This document shows positions 33,822-44,710 of a stretch of DNA of 64,000 bases, in pieces. Location of the stretch: contig NC_053499.1 in the NCBI RefSeq assembly GCF_905171775.1, positions 30,495,026 to 30,559,025 on the forward strand. Direction: 5' to 3'. Numbering within the stretch: position 1 is the stretch's first letter; each line of letters opens with the position of its first letter. The position numbers and the translations under genes were made by a program. Origin of the DNA: Rana temporaria. Taxonomy: Eukaryota; Chordata; Amphibia; Anura; Ranidae. The notes beneath the pieces were generated by a model. The model saw only the letters and a list, made by a program, of their open reading frames with translations, did no database searches and was not told the DNA's origin.

Positions 33822-34097
33822 TTTAATGTGATTGAAAAGCAAAACCGCAGCTTCAGCGACTTGGCAGCAGCTCTTTCTACAGGCCTAAGCATTGCACAGA
33901 CTAAAGCACAGCATGACTCGGGTCAAAGCAAGGCAGAGAGCAGCTCACGCTTCAGCATACAGCATCAGATAAATGCTATTGAGACCTTTCTACAGTACCA
34001 CAGCCTACGTGGATCAAAGAGGAAGCTGGAAGATTGCAGCGAGACCAAGGAGCCCAAAGAAAATGGCACTTCTGAAGGTGACGCCAAAGAGATGTAG
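33822..34097 (+). CDS. CCDC73: CCDC73-like gene, terminal coding exon with stop
   Basis: The final coding exon, acceptor tttttgtttag, phase 0, open for 91 residues to TAG at 34095-34097. It begins FNVIEKQNRSFSDLAAAL and ends with an acidic and basic tail including a KRKLED cluster that could be a nuclear localisation signal (inference). The 3' UTR probably runs to a polyadenylation signal AATAAA at 35292-35297. That UTR is interrupted by a foldback insertion (34172-34598) and an inverted-repeat MITE (about 34711-35175). Confidence 0.8.
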   Translation, partial: FNVIEKQNRSFSDLAAALSTGLSIAQTKAQHDSGQSKAESSSRFSIQHQINAIETFLQYHSLRGSKRKLEDCSETKEPKENGTSEGDAKEM

Positions 34098-34171
34098 AAA
34101 TGGAATGATCTAAATGCAGACAACATTTTACCAACCACCCATTGTGTTTTGTTAGGGTGCCTTTTATTTTA

Positions 34172-34598
34172 CATACAAAAAAAAAAAGGTACAGCGCTAA
34201 TATATACGCGATAACCCAAATTGATGTGACAAATGGGAAAAAAATAGGAGGATTAAGTGAAAAATTCTAAATAAGTGAGTTCATGAATAATCAAAAAAAT
34301 GATGATAGAGAAAAATGGTGGTAATACTAGTTATTACCACCATTTTTCTCTATCATCATTTTTTTAATTATTCATGAACTCACTTATTTAGAATTTTTCA
34401 CTTAATCCTCCTATTTTTTCCCATTTGTCACATCAATTTGGGTTATCGCGTATATATTATCGCTGTACCTTTTTTTGTATGTATGGTTTTTTTGCTTTGG
34501 GTATTTGAGCATAGGTACTAGCCGCTTTTTCATTTATAATATTTCACTATATTAATCACCTGTCAGCGCAGTGTTTTTCCTAGGGAATCTTTTTATTA
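34172..34598. mobile_element. Short foldback insertion with PLE-like geometry
   Basis: Inverted arms 34172-34326 and 34332-34481 meet at a 5-bp loop. The right arm alone continues into a 117-bp tail (34482-34598). A perfect 14-bp target duplication (tgccttttatttta) flanks it at 34158-34171 and 34599-34612. The arm end (gtacctttttttgtat next to a cgct box) resembles the 3' end of the large PLE copy (cgctactccatttttttgtat). Geometry and duplication length match the 7.9-kb PLE palindrome. It has no coding capacity and lies in the presumed 3' UTR of the CCDC73-like gene. Confidence 0.82.
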
Positions 34599-34710
34599 TG
34601 CCTTTTATTTTAATGACTTACCAAAAATGTGCAAATACCCATCCACATTAAACTAAAATTCCAGCCTTTAAAAATATCCCCTGCAGCTCCCTACCCTGTG
34701 TTTAAACCTA

Positions 34711-35175
34711 CATCCCCCCCCCCCCCCTAAATAGCTTCCTTTACCTTAGTGCAGTCCTCCTTCGCTTACCTCATCCTTCCATTTTGCTTTTAAATGTCCT
34801 TATTTCTTCTGAGAAATCCTCACTTCCTGTTCTTCTGTCTGTAACTCCACACAGTAATGCAAGGCTTTCTCCCTGGTGTGGTGTGTCGTGCTCACCCTCT
34901 CCCTTGGACTACAGGAGAGTCAGGACACCCACTAACACACGGCTTCTTTATCTGCAACAGAGAGAGCATCCTGACTCTCCTGTAGTCCAAGGGAGGGGGC
35001 GAGCACGACACTCCACACCAGGGAGAAAACCTTGCATTACTGTGTGGAGTTACAGACAGAAGAACAGGAAGTGAGGATTTCTCAGAAGAAATAAGGACAT
35101 TTAAAAGCAAAATGGAAGGATGAGGTAAGTGAAGGAGGACTGCACTAAGGTAAAGGAAGCTATTTAGGGGGGGAA
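34711..35175. mobile_element. Inverted-repeat MITE in presumed 3' UTR
   Basis: Arms of about 205 bp (ctaaatagcttcctttacc at 34727, complement ending 35170) flank a 50-bp loop with ctaacacacggcttctttat. The right side continues into tacctttacaacccctttaa, a terminal sequence shared with other MITEs here. The left terminus is replaced by a C run. Confidence 0.78.
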
Positions 35176-35291
35176 AAAAATTACCTTTACAACCCCTTTA
35201 AATGTTGTATTTGTTTATTAGCGTTGCACTGATTTAAAGGTTTTGTTTGTTTGTTTTCTGGGGAAATGAACAAAAAAAAAAAGGATATTGG

Positions 35292-35297
35292 AATAAA
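35292..35297 (+). promoter_or_regulatory. Polyadenylation signal AATAAA (+ strand)
   Basis: First AATAAA of the + strand after the stop at 34097 that lies outside inserted repeats, followed by a GT-rich stretch (gggtgtgtgaggtagttgg). Confidence 0.5.
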
Positions 35298-35335
35298 GTG
35301 GAAAAAGGGTGTGTGAGGTAGTTGGATTGATACTT

Positions 35336-35341
35336 TTTATT
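35336..35341 (-). promoter_or_regulatory. Polyadenylation signal AATAAA (- strand)
   Basis: Only 6 bp after the TAA of the unassigned - strand terminal exon, and about 40 bp from the + strand signal, so the two transcripts would overlap at their ends. Confidence 0.45.
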
Positions 35342-35347
35342 TGTTGA

Positions 35348-35568
35348 TTAGTACTTCAGGATGATTTCCAGAGTAAAATTGCCATCTTTCCTGCAAATGG
35401 ATAAATCTTCCATTGTTACCCCAATCTCCAGGGCTTGACAAGTCCCAGGGACCAGGCAATGTGTTTTCTTCAAGCCAATCTCTCCGTTTTTATGTCTAGG
35501 CACATAAGTGCATGACAAGATAGCTGAAGGCACAAACAACTTATGTGATACTTGACCAAAAAGTAAAT
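35348..35568 (-). CDS. Unassigned terminal coding exon, convergent with CCDC73-like gene
   Basis: On the - strand an acceptor with a good polypyrimidine tract (tttttttaacag) is followed by 72 codons open to TAA at 35348-35350. AATAAA lies just beyond at 35341-35336. The product begins LLFGQVSHKLFVPSAILS and ends GNFTLEIILKY, with four Cys. I do not recognise the family. The tight acceptor, open frame, stop and poly(A) signal order argues for a genuine last exon of a - strand gene. No upstream partner exon was identified. It could also be an alternative EIF3M-locus terminal exon or a retained fragment of a lost gene. Confidence 0.45.
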
Positions 35569-35945
35569 CTGTTAAAAAAATAACTAAAAAAATCTACTTA
35601 AAGGCTGGAGTTACTGCATGGGCCAACCATAATTTGTGAGCCCTGATTACAAATAAATAACACACACACACTACATGCATCATGCAAGCAGCATACAGCC
35701 TAGAAATTCACCTACCCGACATCAGACCTGGAAGTGTCAGGCTATATATTTCTAGTCTGGCTGATCAACATTTTGTACGTTTTTATGTTCTTACATTACT
35801 AACTGTATTTGTATGTGCCTTAAAATAGCGCCACCAAATTACTTGTTACTTTCACTTAAATAAAACCAGTTACAATTCAGGAATGAGGACTCAATATATG
35901 TTTAGGCTCATTTATGAAATATTTATATTTTCTTCATGTTTTAGG

Positions 35946-36238
35946 TTTATCTTCTGAAAGCTGCCCCACCTCATATTGCACTCCGAGCCTGGGAAATACT
36001 TTACAAGGTCAGGAAGTTGCTTGGACAGCAAGTACTGGACTTTAGGTGGCCACTGATCTTGTCAAATAGTAAAATCCTATGCGAAAAGCATCCAGATGAA
36101 AGCAGCATTACCTTTCCTGGGCAGAGAACATGAATCTCCTGAGCAACTTATAACCGTGTTCTGAAGTAGTAGGCAAGCAGCGTTAACAACAAGTTCACCT
36201 TTTGGGAAAAATAAATGCACATGGAAAAAAAAAAAAAA
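35946..36238 (+). other. Possible alternative terminal exon or retrocopied 3' end
   Basis: After catgttttag the + strand has a short open stretch (LSSESCPTSYCTPSLGNTL and on to a TAG near 36044), then about 160 bp of non-coding sequence, an AATAAA near 36209 and a run of more than 20 A. Acceptor, short tail, signal and genomic A run fit either an alternative last exon of the CCDC73-like gene (it would fit a phase-1 donor such as 27877) or an old retrotransposed mRNA end. The encoded genomic A tract favours the retrocopy. Confidence 0.25.
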
Positions 36239-36362
36239 AAAAAAAAGTACAATATTTTATCCCCAAGAAGCCTGGAAAGCATTGCACTTGTGAGGAGTGG
36301 TACAATGCCCGACTCTCCTGCAGCTTTGAGCCATTACCTCTATACAGGCTGACCGTTTACAA

Positions 36363-36521
36363 CAGGGATAGGCAATTAGTGGACCTCCAGCTGTTGCAGA
36401 ACTACAAGTCCCATGAGGCATAGCAAGACTCAGACAGCCACAAGAATGACACCCAGAGGCAGAGGCATGATGGGACTTGTAGTTTTGCAACAGCTGGAGG
36501 TCCGCTAATTGCATATCCCTG
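36363..36521. mobile_element. Small palindromic hAT MITE (159 bp)
   Basis: Ends cagggataggcaattagtgg and ccgctaattgcatatccctg; exact 8-bp duplication gtttacaa at 36355-36362 and 36522-36529. Same family at 47278 and 63172. Confidence 0.92.
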
Positions 36522-36529
36522 GTTTACAA

Positions 36530-38017
36530 GCTGCAAGGCTTGTGAATAAACTATGAGGCCGCTCATCAGTGACCTTACAGTCCAATGAGAACTACAAGCC
36601 TTCAGCCACATTGGTTAGGCCACATTTTTTTTTTTAAATGGTGACAGCTGGTTTGGGGAGAAGACCCACCGCTTACTGTCACAGGGAAGGAGGAAAAGGC
36701 TGCACCTGCATGCACATGTTCCACCCTAAATATGGGGGTGAACTTATCCTTTAATAGCCTGTGTTGATGGCATCACTTTTAAGACCATTTAGCATTCATT
36801 TCCTTGACCTCCACCAAGCAGGGTTTGCATGTATGATGTGCATGCAAAATTCACAGCAAAAGCTGTGTGACAGTGGCCCTAAATATGAGGCCTCTTTTAC
36901 TTTATAACAGATTCACTCAAAAGTCACATTTAGAAACATGCAACACCCATATTTAGGGTATACAATATTCCTAAGCACCCACCTTCCTGTACCAATGTGT
37001 GGAGGTTGTTCTCCCCTGCAGCCATTGTGAGATTTAAAGTTGGTGTGGCTTTGCCCACTGCAGCAGACGGACTTGTAGATTTCAGTGGACAACAAATGCA
37101 GTAATCAGCATGCTCATAGTCTGATACTTACTCCAGCTTTTTTATTTATTTATTCAAAAGGAGGCAGAGTCCAATGTCACATTACACTGCCTCCACTGAT
37201 CTCTTGTGCGGAAATAAATGCACTCTCCCCCCCCCGAGAATTGTGTGCATTTATTTTTCTTCCCTAAAAAGGTGCACCTACCCGTATCTAAACTTGGCCA
37301 GTTCAGCAGGAATTGTGCGAAATTTAAATCTATGTGTAGCCCTGTCTCTTCACCAGAAGATGATTGTTAGACCCCCTTCTGTTAAATAGTTCTGATGGAA
37401 AACCAGAAATTTGATCAGCAGCCCTTGATTAGTGTATTCTGACAGGGGTTGGCTGGCAGTCCCCATTATCAGAATATAATGGCACATTGCTTGTGCGGAT
37501 GCTGGAATCAGGGGGTTTTTCTTTTTCCACTGACCCTGCTGGTTGAAGGGAAATTTACATAATACATACACCAACGCTGTATCCTAGGGCAGCATGAAAA
37601 GAGTCCCCGCCGCCTTGTGCTACACTGTTAGGCAAATTGGTCTAGCGCCCCCATAAAGCGGCCGCACTGCTTCCAGTATGCAGGCGTCCGACATTTCACA
37701 ACTGTGGGTGGGGGGGGGGGCTCTAATTTTGAGTGTTTTATCATCCTGGACCACAAACCTTCCTCACTGTGCTATATGTTTCTGCTTCACCAACTACTTA
37801 AAGTAGAACTATAGACAACACTTTTTTTTCCCCATTTTGGATAGAGTAAGGGAGGGTTATAGCCCCTGTCAGTTCATTTTTTACTATTCCTGTCCAATTG
37901 CGGATATTTCCCTTCACTTCCTGCCCCGTAGCTAAACAGGAAGTAAGAGGAAATCTATGCAAATTAAAGGAATCCATTGTGTCCTAGTGTCCCCACTCAA
38001 ATATGTCAGGACGGGTC
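36530..38017 (+). other. Intergenic stretch, no gene seen
   Basis: No exon-like frame. Short C and G runs (37231, 37710) and a taaagtagaactatag repeat fragment at 37800 are the only landmarks. Confidence 0.5.
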
Positions 38018-38021
38018 TTAA

Positions 38022-38483
38022 AGCGGAGGTTCACACAAAAAGTGAACCTCCGCTTCCTGGATCCCTCCCCCCCTCCGGTGACACATTTGGCACCTTTCAG
38101 GGGGAAGGGGGGTGCAGATACCTGTCTGAGACAGGCATTTGCACCACTTTCCGTGTCTGATCCTAGCAGGGAATCCAGCCTGCGATTTCACTCCCCCCCC
38201 ACCCGTCTTTTGGGAAACAGGAGAGAGTGGGAACCAGTGACGGCGCGCTCCGATCCTCGTGCATGCGCAGTAGGGAATCTGGCAGTGAAGCCGTCAGGCT
38301 TCACTTCCTGATTCACTCACGAGGATGGCGGCGGAAGCAGCCGAGGACCGAGCGATTGCTCGGCCTCAGCTGCTGACATTGCGGGCGCGCTGGACAGGTA
38401 AGTGTCCTTTTTTTTTTTTAAGTCAGCAGCTGCAGTATTTGTAGCTGCTGGCTTAAATAAAAAAAATCGGCGGAACCTCCGCC
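38022..38483. mobile_element. MITE with TTAA target duplication (462 bp)
   Basis: Ends agcggaggttcacac and ...ggaacctccgcc, flanked by TTAA at 38018-38021 and 38484-38487. TTAA fits piggyBac or Kolobok-type transposition. An internal inverted pair surrounds 38410-38460 (cagcagctgcag). Confidence 0.75.
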
Positions 38484-38586
38484 TTAAACACAGGGTGTGG
38501 CCTTCACAGGATGGGGTGGGTCATATTTAAATTAGGGGGTGCATCAGTTTAGTCAGGCCTAGGGCAGCACAAAACCTAAATACACA

Positions 38587-38587
<1 letters not shown>

Positions 38588-38674
<87 letters not shown>
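38588..38674. repeat. (AT)n microsatellite
   Basis: More than 40 AT units, with one TT break near 38621. It served as target for the hAT element at 38675. Confidence 0.95.
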
Positions 38675-38677
<3 letters not shown>

Positions 38678-39345
38678 TGCTGTCAAACGATTAATGCGAT
38701 TAATCGTGATTAAAAAATTTAATGTCATAGTTAACTCACGATTAATCGCTCTAATTTATGACGAATTTCCCCACAAATATCGCACAATTCTGCAAGCGAT
38801 TATAATTTATTATCACTGTTTTCTAGCTGATCTAAAACCATTTTTGACATAAAGGGACACTTTTGGACAATCTACAGTTTTTCAGGCAGAAAGAATAGTT
38901 TTTATTTTATAAAAGAACATGTAGGACACTGGGCAGACCACTAGGGACAAGGGGGGTGTGTATTTTTTACATACAGTACTGTAATCTATAAGATTACAGT
39001 ATACTGTGTGTATTGTGTTTGTTTACTTTTTTAAATTTGGCGCCGTTCTCCGCTCCCGTGCGTCGTAACGTCGCAGGGAACGGAGCTCGGCGGCACACAG
39101 GCACTGTTAATCGAGCGAGGAGGACCCGCCAAGCAAGGAGGACCCGCTCGATCACACAGCGGGGTGGCATCGCTGGATCCAGGGACAAGGTGAGTAACTT
39201 GCCTGTGAATCCAGCGAAAAGGTAAGCCGCGCCGCTGCACACTCTGCATGTCCACCCCGAGGGCTCCTGCGTTAATCGCGCGATAAAAATATTGACGGCG
39301 TTAAGTTTGCGTTAACGCCGTTAATATCGCGTTTAACGCACAGCC

Positions 39346-39348
<3 letters not shown>
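38675..39348 (+). mobile_element. Non-autonomous hAT element, copy 1 (674 bp)
   Basis: Starts tagtgctgtcaaacgatt and ends aacgcacagcccta, inserted in an AT microsatellite. Very similar in sequence and orientation to 56256-56956. Subterminal gattaatcg and cgttaac repeats form hairpins. The gaggaggacccgccaagc unit is present about twice. The 70-82-codon frames are not convincing genes. Confidence 0.85.
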
Positions 39349-39431
<83 letters not shown>

Positions 39432-39493
39432 TACACACACACACAATATATATATATATATATATACACACACATATATACACACACACACAT

Positions 39494-39536
<43 letters not shown>
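39349..39536. repeat. Compound (AT)n(AC)n microsatellite
   Basis: Alternating TA and CA runs with tacatacata blocks. Open frames across it are artefacts. Confidence 0.95.
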
Positions 39537-39541
<5 letters not shown>

Positions 39542-39586
39542 AGTCTTTAAATTTCAAATGAACATTCAGACATATATGCTTTAAAG

Positions 39587-39708
39587 CAGGGGTCTCAAAC
39601 TGACAGCCCTCTGCCTATAGGAGTCATGCTTGTAATCATCAGCCTTGCAATGCCTTGTGGGAATTGTAGTTCTGCAACAGCTGGAGGGCCACCAGTTTGA
39701 GACTCCTG
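39587..39708. mobile_element. Small palindromic hAT MITE (122 bp)
   Basis: Ends caggggtctcaaactg and cagtttgagactcctg; flanking ctttaaag / ctttaaaa (7 of 8). Followed at 39720-39960 by a repeat shared with 10490-10700. Confidence 0.85.
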
Positions 39709-40884
39709 CTTTAAAAAAAAGTACAGCCAAAGCTTGTTTGGCTGTACTCCTGTGGATCACAGGAGTGTGGTTCGTTCTGCACTCGCGTCCCGTTTTCAGC
39801 TGACAGCAGGCTGAAGCCCACTGTCAGCTGACATCACACAGAGCTGGTCCAGGCTGGGGAAAGACTGCAACAATGAAGTCGGGTTCCACCGACCCAGATC
39901 AGAGAGACACACAGTCACCAGCTCTCTGCTTGGGGAGCCCTGAGAACCAAACAAACAAATCGCCAGCATTCGATCACTCAGTTCTCAGTGTTAGAGCCGC
40001 TGGGGGACCAATGCTGCTTCCACATAGGCAAGTGATTCTTCAAAAAAATTAAAACAAAGTCCATACCTTAAACTACTTTGGGGAAAAAATAAATAAAAAA
40101 GTTACTTGCAATATGAAGAGCCTCTGAGCTATTAAGTCATTAAGAATAGAACCACAGCACAAAAAAAGAAAAACACACACAATAAGAGGTTATGTTCAGA
40201 TTTTATATCAGGTCGGTTTCAAATATCATAATGTAATTTGGTCTGGCTTTTGTAAAAGTAGAAATTCCCATTATTTCAGGCTTTGTGAAACTGCCAAGAG
40301 AGTCAAGCTTTTTATACCAGGCACAAACCAAAGGCCGCATCTTATCAGTTCCAAAAGTAACAGACAGAGGAGCCAGAGCCAGGAGCAGTGTCACAGTGCT
40401 GGAGATAGATCACTGATAGAACCCAGTGTCCCATCACACACCTATGGGATGAGGATTACAAAAGTATTGGATATTTTTCCTTAAAGGGTTTACGTATCAT
40501 AATTTAAAACAAATCTGAGGACAGCTATTACAGACATGGGTGAAACACATTAAAGGCCAACTCTACTAAAAAGGTATATTTCAGTTTCAGATAAGCACTG
40601 GTAGGTTAAATCATCTTCTATCACCAAGTGGTAAAAGTTTTCCCCATTCTAATTTTCCTCCCCGCCAACCAGATCCATAACCAAGGCTGATGCCAGGGCA
40701 TTTGCAAGGAATGTTGGTTATCAAGACCAAACCACTGGAGTTTAAAAAATAAAAAAGTTAGCATATGATTCAACTTGACAGCGACTACAGACAACTGATA
40801 TATCCGTATTAGGGGTGGAGTTGGCCTTTAAAGTCCAGAGCTGTAGCAATATTCAAGCATGGTTCATAGAAATGGCTAACATGA

Positions 40885-41005
40885 TCAAGCTTCAGAAATA
40901 CTATGTAGACTGTTCTTCACTTTAGTCAAGTTAATTTTCCAGGTGTTGAGAACGTCATATAATTGCTGCCACTGCTGCTTTCCAAAGGTCCTGTGTGTGC
41001 TGGCA
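40885..41005 (-). CDS. EIF3M: EIF3M terminal coding exon with stop
   Basis: The last coding exon on the - strand, acceptor cttttgtag, ending at TGA (40885-40887). It encodes ASTHRTFGKQQWQQLYDVLN then TWKINLTKVKNSLHSISEA, the diagnostic C-terminus of eIF3m. It lies tail to tail with the + strand CCDC73-like gene. No AATAAA was found close downstream; a TATAAA-like variant near 40205 is the nearest candidate, so the 3' UTR end is unresolved. Confidence 0.95.
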
Positions 41006-44000
41006 CTACAAAAGAAAAAAGAAAAGAAACTTACAACACGGGCAAGTTTTGCCTTTGGCAATTCAGACAATGGTATTATGCACAGAGGATTTCTCAGCAC
41101 AATTCCCATTTTATGAAGTCACTATAGCAAGACGTGTAGCTAATTAGCATTCAGGCCACTGTCACGGTCATTAAGTGAAATGTGCTGGAAAATAGGACAC
41201 TTTCATTAAATAAGCTAATCACATTCGGTCTGGGCCTTAATAAAATTATGATAAATAGCTGGCATTTAACTACAAGCACATGATGGGAACAATCTAAAAT
41301 ATTAAACATATATTATGAGAAATAATTAAAACACACTAGACTGCAAACTATAGAGGAGAAATGAATACATTACCTTACAACAACTTTTTTCTGCGTCTGG
41401 TCAATCTTGCAGTATACCATCTTGGTTTTCACAGCTAACGTATAAAAGAAAGCAAAAATATTTACCCAATGAAAACAAAGCAAAATAATATAATATACCT
41501 CATTGTTCACCTTGTCCAAAATAAAACCCTGTTTTGCCATAGCATTCTATCAGATTTCACTTTTCAAGCCCCTAGTGTGGTTTGGGAAAGATTCTACATT
41601 GTTGTTAACCACGTCCAGTCCCTTAGGCCATTTACAGTATAAGGTTTAAAGAGGAAGTAACGGCAAAAAAAACAAAACACGTGCACGACAAAGGAATAAT
41701 GAGCTAGTATGCATAGCATTTTAGTTCATTATGCAATACTCGCCTCCAAATCGGCACCCCTCTAGCCGTCCTCGTACACTGCTCGGGCCATGTATCGAGC
41801 ATGCGCGTGGGAGCCGCCAGTCACGGCCTCCTTTAGAAATGGCACTATCGCAGTTGCTCAAGTGCGCCTGCACCATTTTTTACGGCGCATGCGCCGTAGA
41901 CATCGGCGCCCGTGATTTTAGTAAATATCTGGAGGTTTAGAAGATATTTCTTGCACCTACAGATAAGCCTTAATCTAGGCTTACCTGTAGGTTAAAGTGG
42001 TTGTAAAGGGTTTATAACCACTAAGTGAATATTCTGGGATAATGGTTGAGGCTACAACCTTAATCCCGGTATCATTTTTAGAGCCGGTAATTAAAAATGA
42101 TCCAAGCAACTATACAGCCACTGGATCACCTTTACAGGCAGAAGGGGGGCCACCCCTCCCCTTACACCAACTGTAAAAAAAAAAAAAAAATTAAAGCTCC
42201 CCCGTTCTTACACACGCAAACCGTCCTGCATGCATACGTAAACGGCGTTCGCATCGCATGTGAGTTATCGCCATGATCATCAGAACAGGGGCAGTAATTG
42301 TGTAACTCTAAACTGGTAACCTGTAAAGCAGGGTGAATAAAAATCAATGATTTAACAAAAAAAAACAAAAAAAGATTTTTTTGGGATTTAAATCGGATTT
42401 TGATTATTACATTTATTTAAATAAAATTCTTTTGGAGTAAAAATAGATCTAAAAGATAATTTTCTATTTAAGATACATAATTTAGTTTATTCAGCATGAA
42501 ATAAAGCTTAATTATGTAGCATGAGGCTGTATATGCTGCAATATTTATATTTTTGGTAAACTAATTTAATGAATCCAAGCTCTGCAAGCTGAGATAACAG
42601 GCATGGCATTGATGCACTCACAATTTCATAATAACCATAAGATAAAATAAAATTCAGGAATATTCCTTTACCCCATTGTTCTGCAAATCTATGTACAATA
42701 CAAACTGTATATGATTGAATTGACAGCTTATTATTCTAAATAGGAAAACCTTCATTTTGTTTGCAAATATTAAAGTGGATGTAAACCCAATTTTTTTTAT
42801 GTCACAATGTAGAGAATAAGCTTTCCTACCATCTGTGCCCAGTCTTGCCACACAGTGTTAATCCAGCTCTGAGCAATCCTCTTTTATTGATCAGTGAAAA
42901 TTAACAGACTTCCAGATAAAAACCTGTCTAAATAAAAAATCCTTTCCGTCCCCTTTGCTTCGAGTGACAGGGTTTTTACATATCTTGTGCACTAGCTTGG
43001 ACACATGCACATTCCTGGATGTTTATCATAATATGGGGGGCGATCCACAGTTCATTGTGAGAGGTAATGTATGTCACTCAAAGCCAGGGGACCGAAAGGA
43101 CTTTCTATTTAGACAGGGTTTTATTTGGAAGTCTGTTAATTTTCACTGATCAATAAAAGAGGATTGCTCAGAGCTGGATTAACTCTGTGTGGCAAGACTG
43201 GGCACATATGATAGGAAATCTTATCCTCTACATTGTGACATTAAAAAACATTTTTTTTTAAGATTCTAACTATCAGCAATAATAATTCCTTAAATTTAAA
43301 AAGAGCACCTATCATTTCAGATCCATCACGGCAGCGTCTGTTAGCGAGCATCCACTCACCTGCTGCTGCCACGTCCCTCACCTTGTTGTGTCACTGCCGC
43401 ATCACCAGCCGTCCCATTAAAGTCAATGGAACTGTTGGTGAGTCAACAGCGGGTCAAGGGAGGGGCTGCTGTGGGACAGAGATGACAATTGCTCTTTAAA
43501 AATGATGATTTCAAATAGAGTCGATTTAAATGAAATCCACCCGGCTGTAAAGGCTTTTAAAGTGCCGCCTATGGAGCTTTTTTTTTGGAAAACTGCTGCG
43601 CAAATATAGCGTTATAAAAATATGCAACACCGACTATTTTATTCTCTAGGGCCTCTGCAAAATAAAAAAAAAAAATATATATATATATAAAATATGTTTG
43701 GTGATCCCAAGTAGTTTACTAGCACAGATTATATATGTTTTTTAAAAAAAAAGGAATGTCAGAATTGGTCCAGACTGCAAGTAGTTAATTGGGTTCCCGT
43801 CTGATCTTGATGAATGAAGCCCAGTGTAGCTTAGGTTGGCATAAGAAATCACTATTGTGTTGGGTAAGGATTTCCAACTTGCCTTATTTTAGGACAGTCA
43901 AGATATTATAGAGAACCTTGCTTACCGATACAATTACACATTAGAACAAATATGACAACAGCCGCAGAATATGCCGAGTTTAGGCACAATGCTACATTAC

Positions 44001-44040
44001 ACTTTCAGATGAAAATGAAATGTGTATGAAAATGACTTGC
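41006..44040 (-). other. EIF3M introns with repeat fragments
   Basis: Apart from exon 41374-41434, this holds a MITE fragment at about 41650-42030 (ttaaagaggaagtaac ... taaagtggttgtaaaggg) and an inverted repeat at about 42770-43255. The latter has arms with gtcacaatgtagag and cagtcttgccacacag and their complements, and its left end taaagtggatgtaaaccc has no right partner. Confidence 0.55.
41374..41434 (-). CDS. EIF3M: EIF3M coding exon
   Basis: A 61-bp exon on the - strand, acceptor acgttag and donor GTAAG|gtaatg. With split codons at both ends it encodes AVKTKMVYCKIDQTQKKVVV plus the Ser completed by the next exon. This is the beta-wing segment of the eIF3m PCI domain, nearly identical to the human residues I recall. 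Confidence 0.95.
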
Positions 44041-44184
44041 CATCAATGACGAAGGCTTCCACATCGTCTGCCTCAAACTGCAGCTCCTGCTGAAGGGTAT
44101 CGAAGGAAATTTCCTTGCTCTCCACAGCCATTCCCATGAAGGTTAAAAGTCGCATTTTCTCTGTGTTATGCTCATGTGACAGAC
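44041..44184 (-). CDS. EIF3M: EIF3M coding exon (PCI winged helix), GC donor
   Basis: A 144-bp exon on the - strand encoding GLSHEHNTEKMRLLTFMGMA (the first Gly shared with the previous exon), then VESKEISFDTLQQELQFEAD and DVEAFVID. This is the strongly conserved core of the eIF3m PCI/winged-helix module. The acceptor is ttaag. The donor reads GATG|gcaagt, a GC rather than GT dinucleotide. Moving the boundary would break the known protein frame (VIDAV), so this is a GC-AG intron. The intron upstream of this exon is 14.3 kb. Confidence 0.95.
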
Positions 44185-44291
44185 CTTAAAAAACAAAACA
44201 TTAAAAGCTAGATCAATACAAAGTGAAAAAGAAAATAGTACATCACATTCTTTTAACAAATATATTTTAACAAGAAAGGATAAAATCCTTA

Positions 44292-44710
44292 GGCCTAGTT
44301 CACAGTGGCATTGGAAGCAGGCGCCCCTCAAACACCTATGATACTATGGATAGCACACAGCGTTGTTCACATTATCAAAACACCAAGCGTTGACGTCGCT
44401 TCCCTTCAAAACTGAAGACTCGTGTCAAGTCTGAAAGGAGTTGAAGCACTTCAACTCTTCCATTCAAGTCTATGGTAACGCGCCGCAACCGTGCTGGCAT
44501 GCGGTTGTGGCGTGATAGAACATTCATCGGCGTGTGGCGTGGTTTTAACACGCCAAAAACGCATTTCAACCATGCTGCAAATGTGCATAAGGTGTTTGGG
44601 AGAACTTTTAATGCTCATTACCGTTTACCAACCTCACCCATTAAACGTTAACGCTAAATACGCGTTTGATAAGTGGCAGTCTATTGAGCATGTGAAGTGT
44701 GAACAAGCCC
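44292..44710. mobile_element. Harbinger-like MITE (419 bp)
   Basis: Ends ggcctagttcacagtgg and tgtgaacaagccc; TTA on both sides (44289-44291, 44711-44713). Located in the 14.3-kb EIF3M intron. Confidence 0.75.

Noticed and set aside
39013..39225. Conserved small protein shared by two loci (38.7 and 56.3 kb)
   Set aside because: Conservation is explained by two copies of one non-coding hAT element; the tandem 18-bp unit changes the length without constraint.
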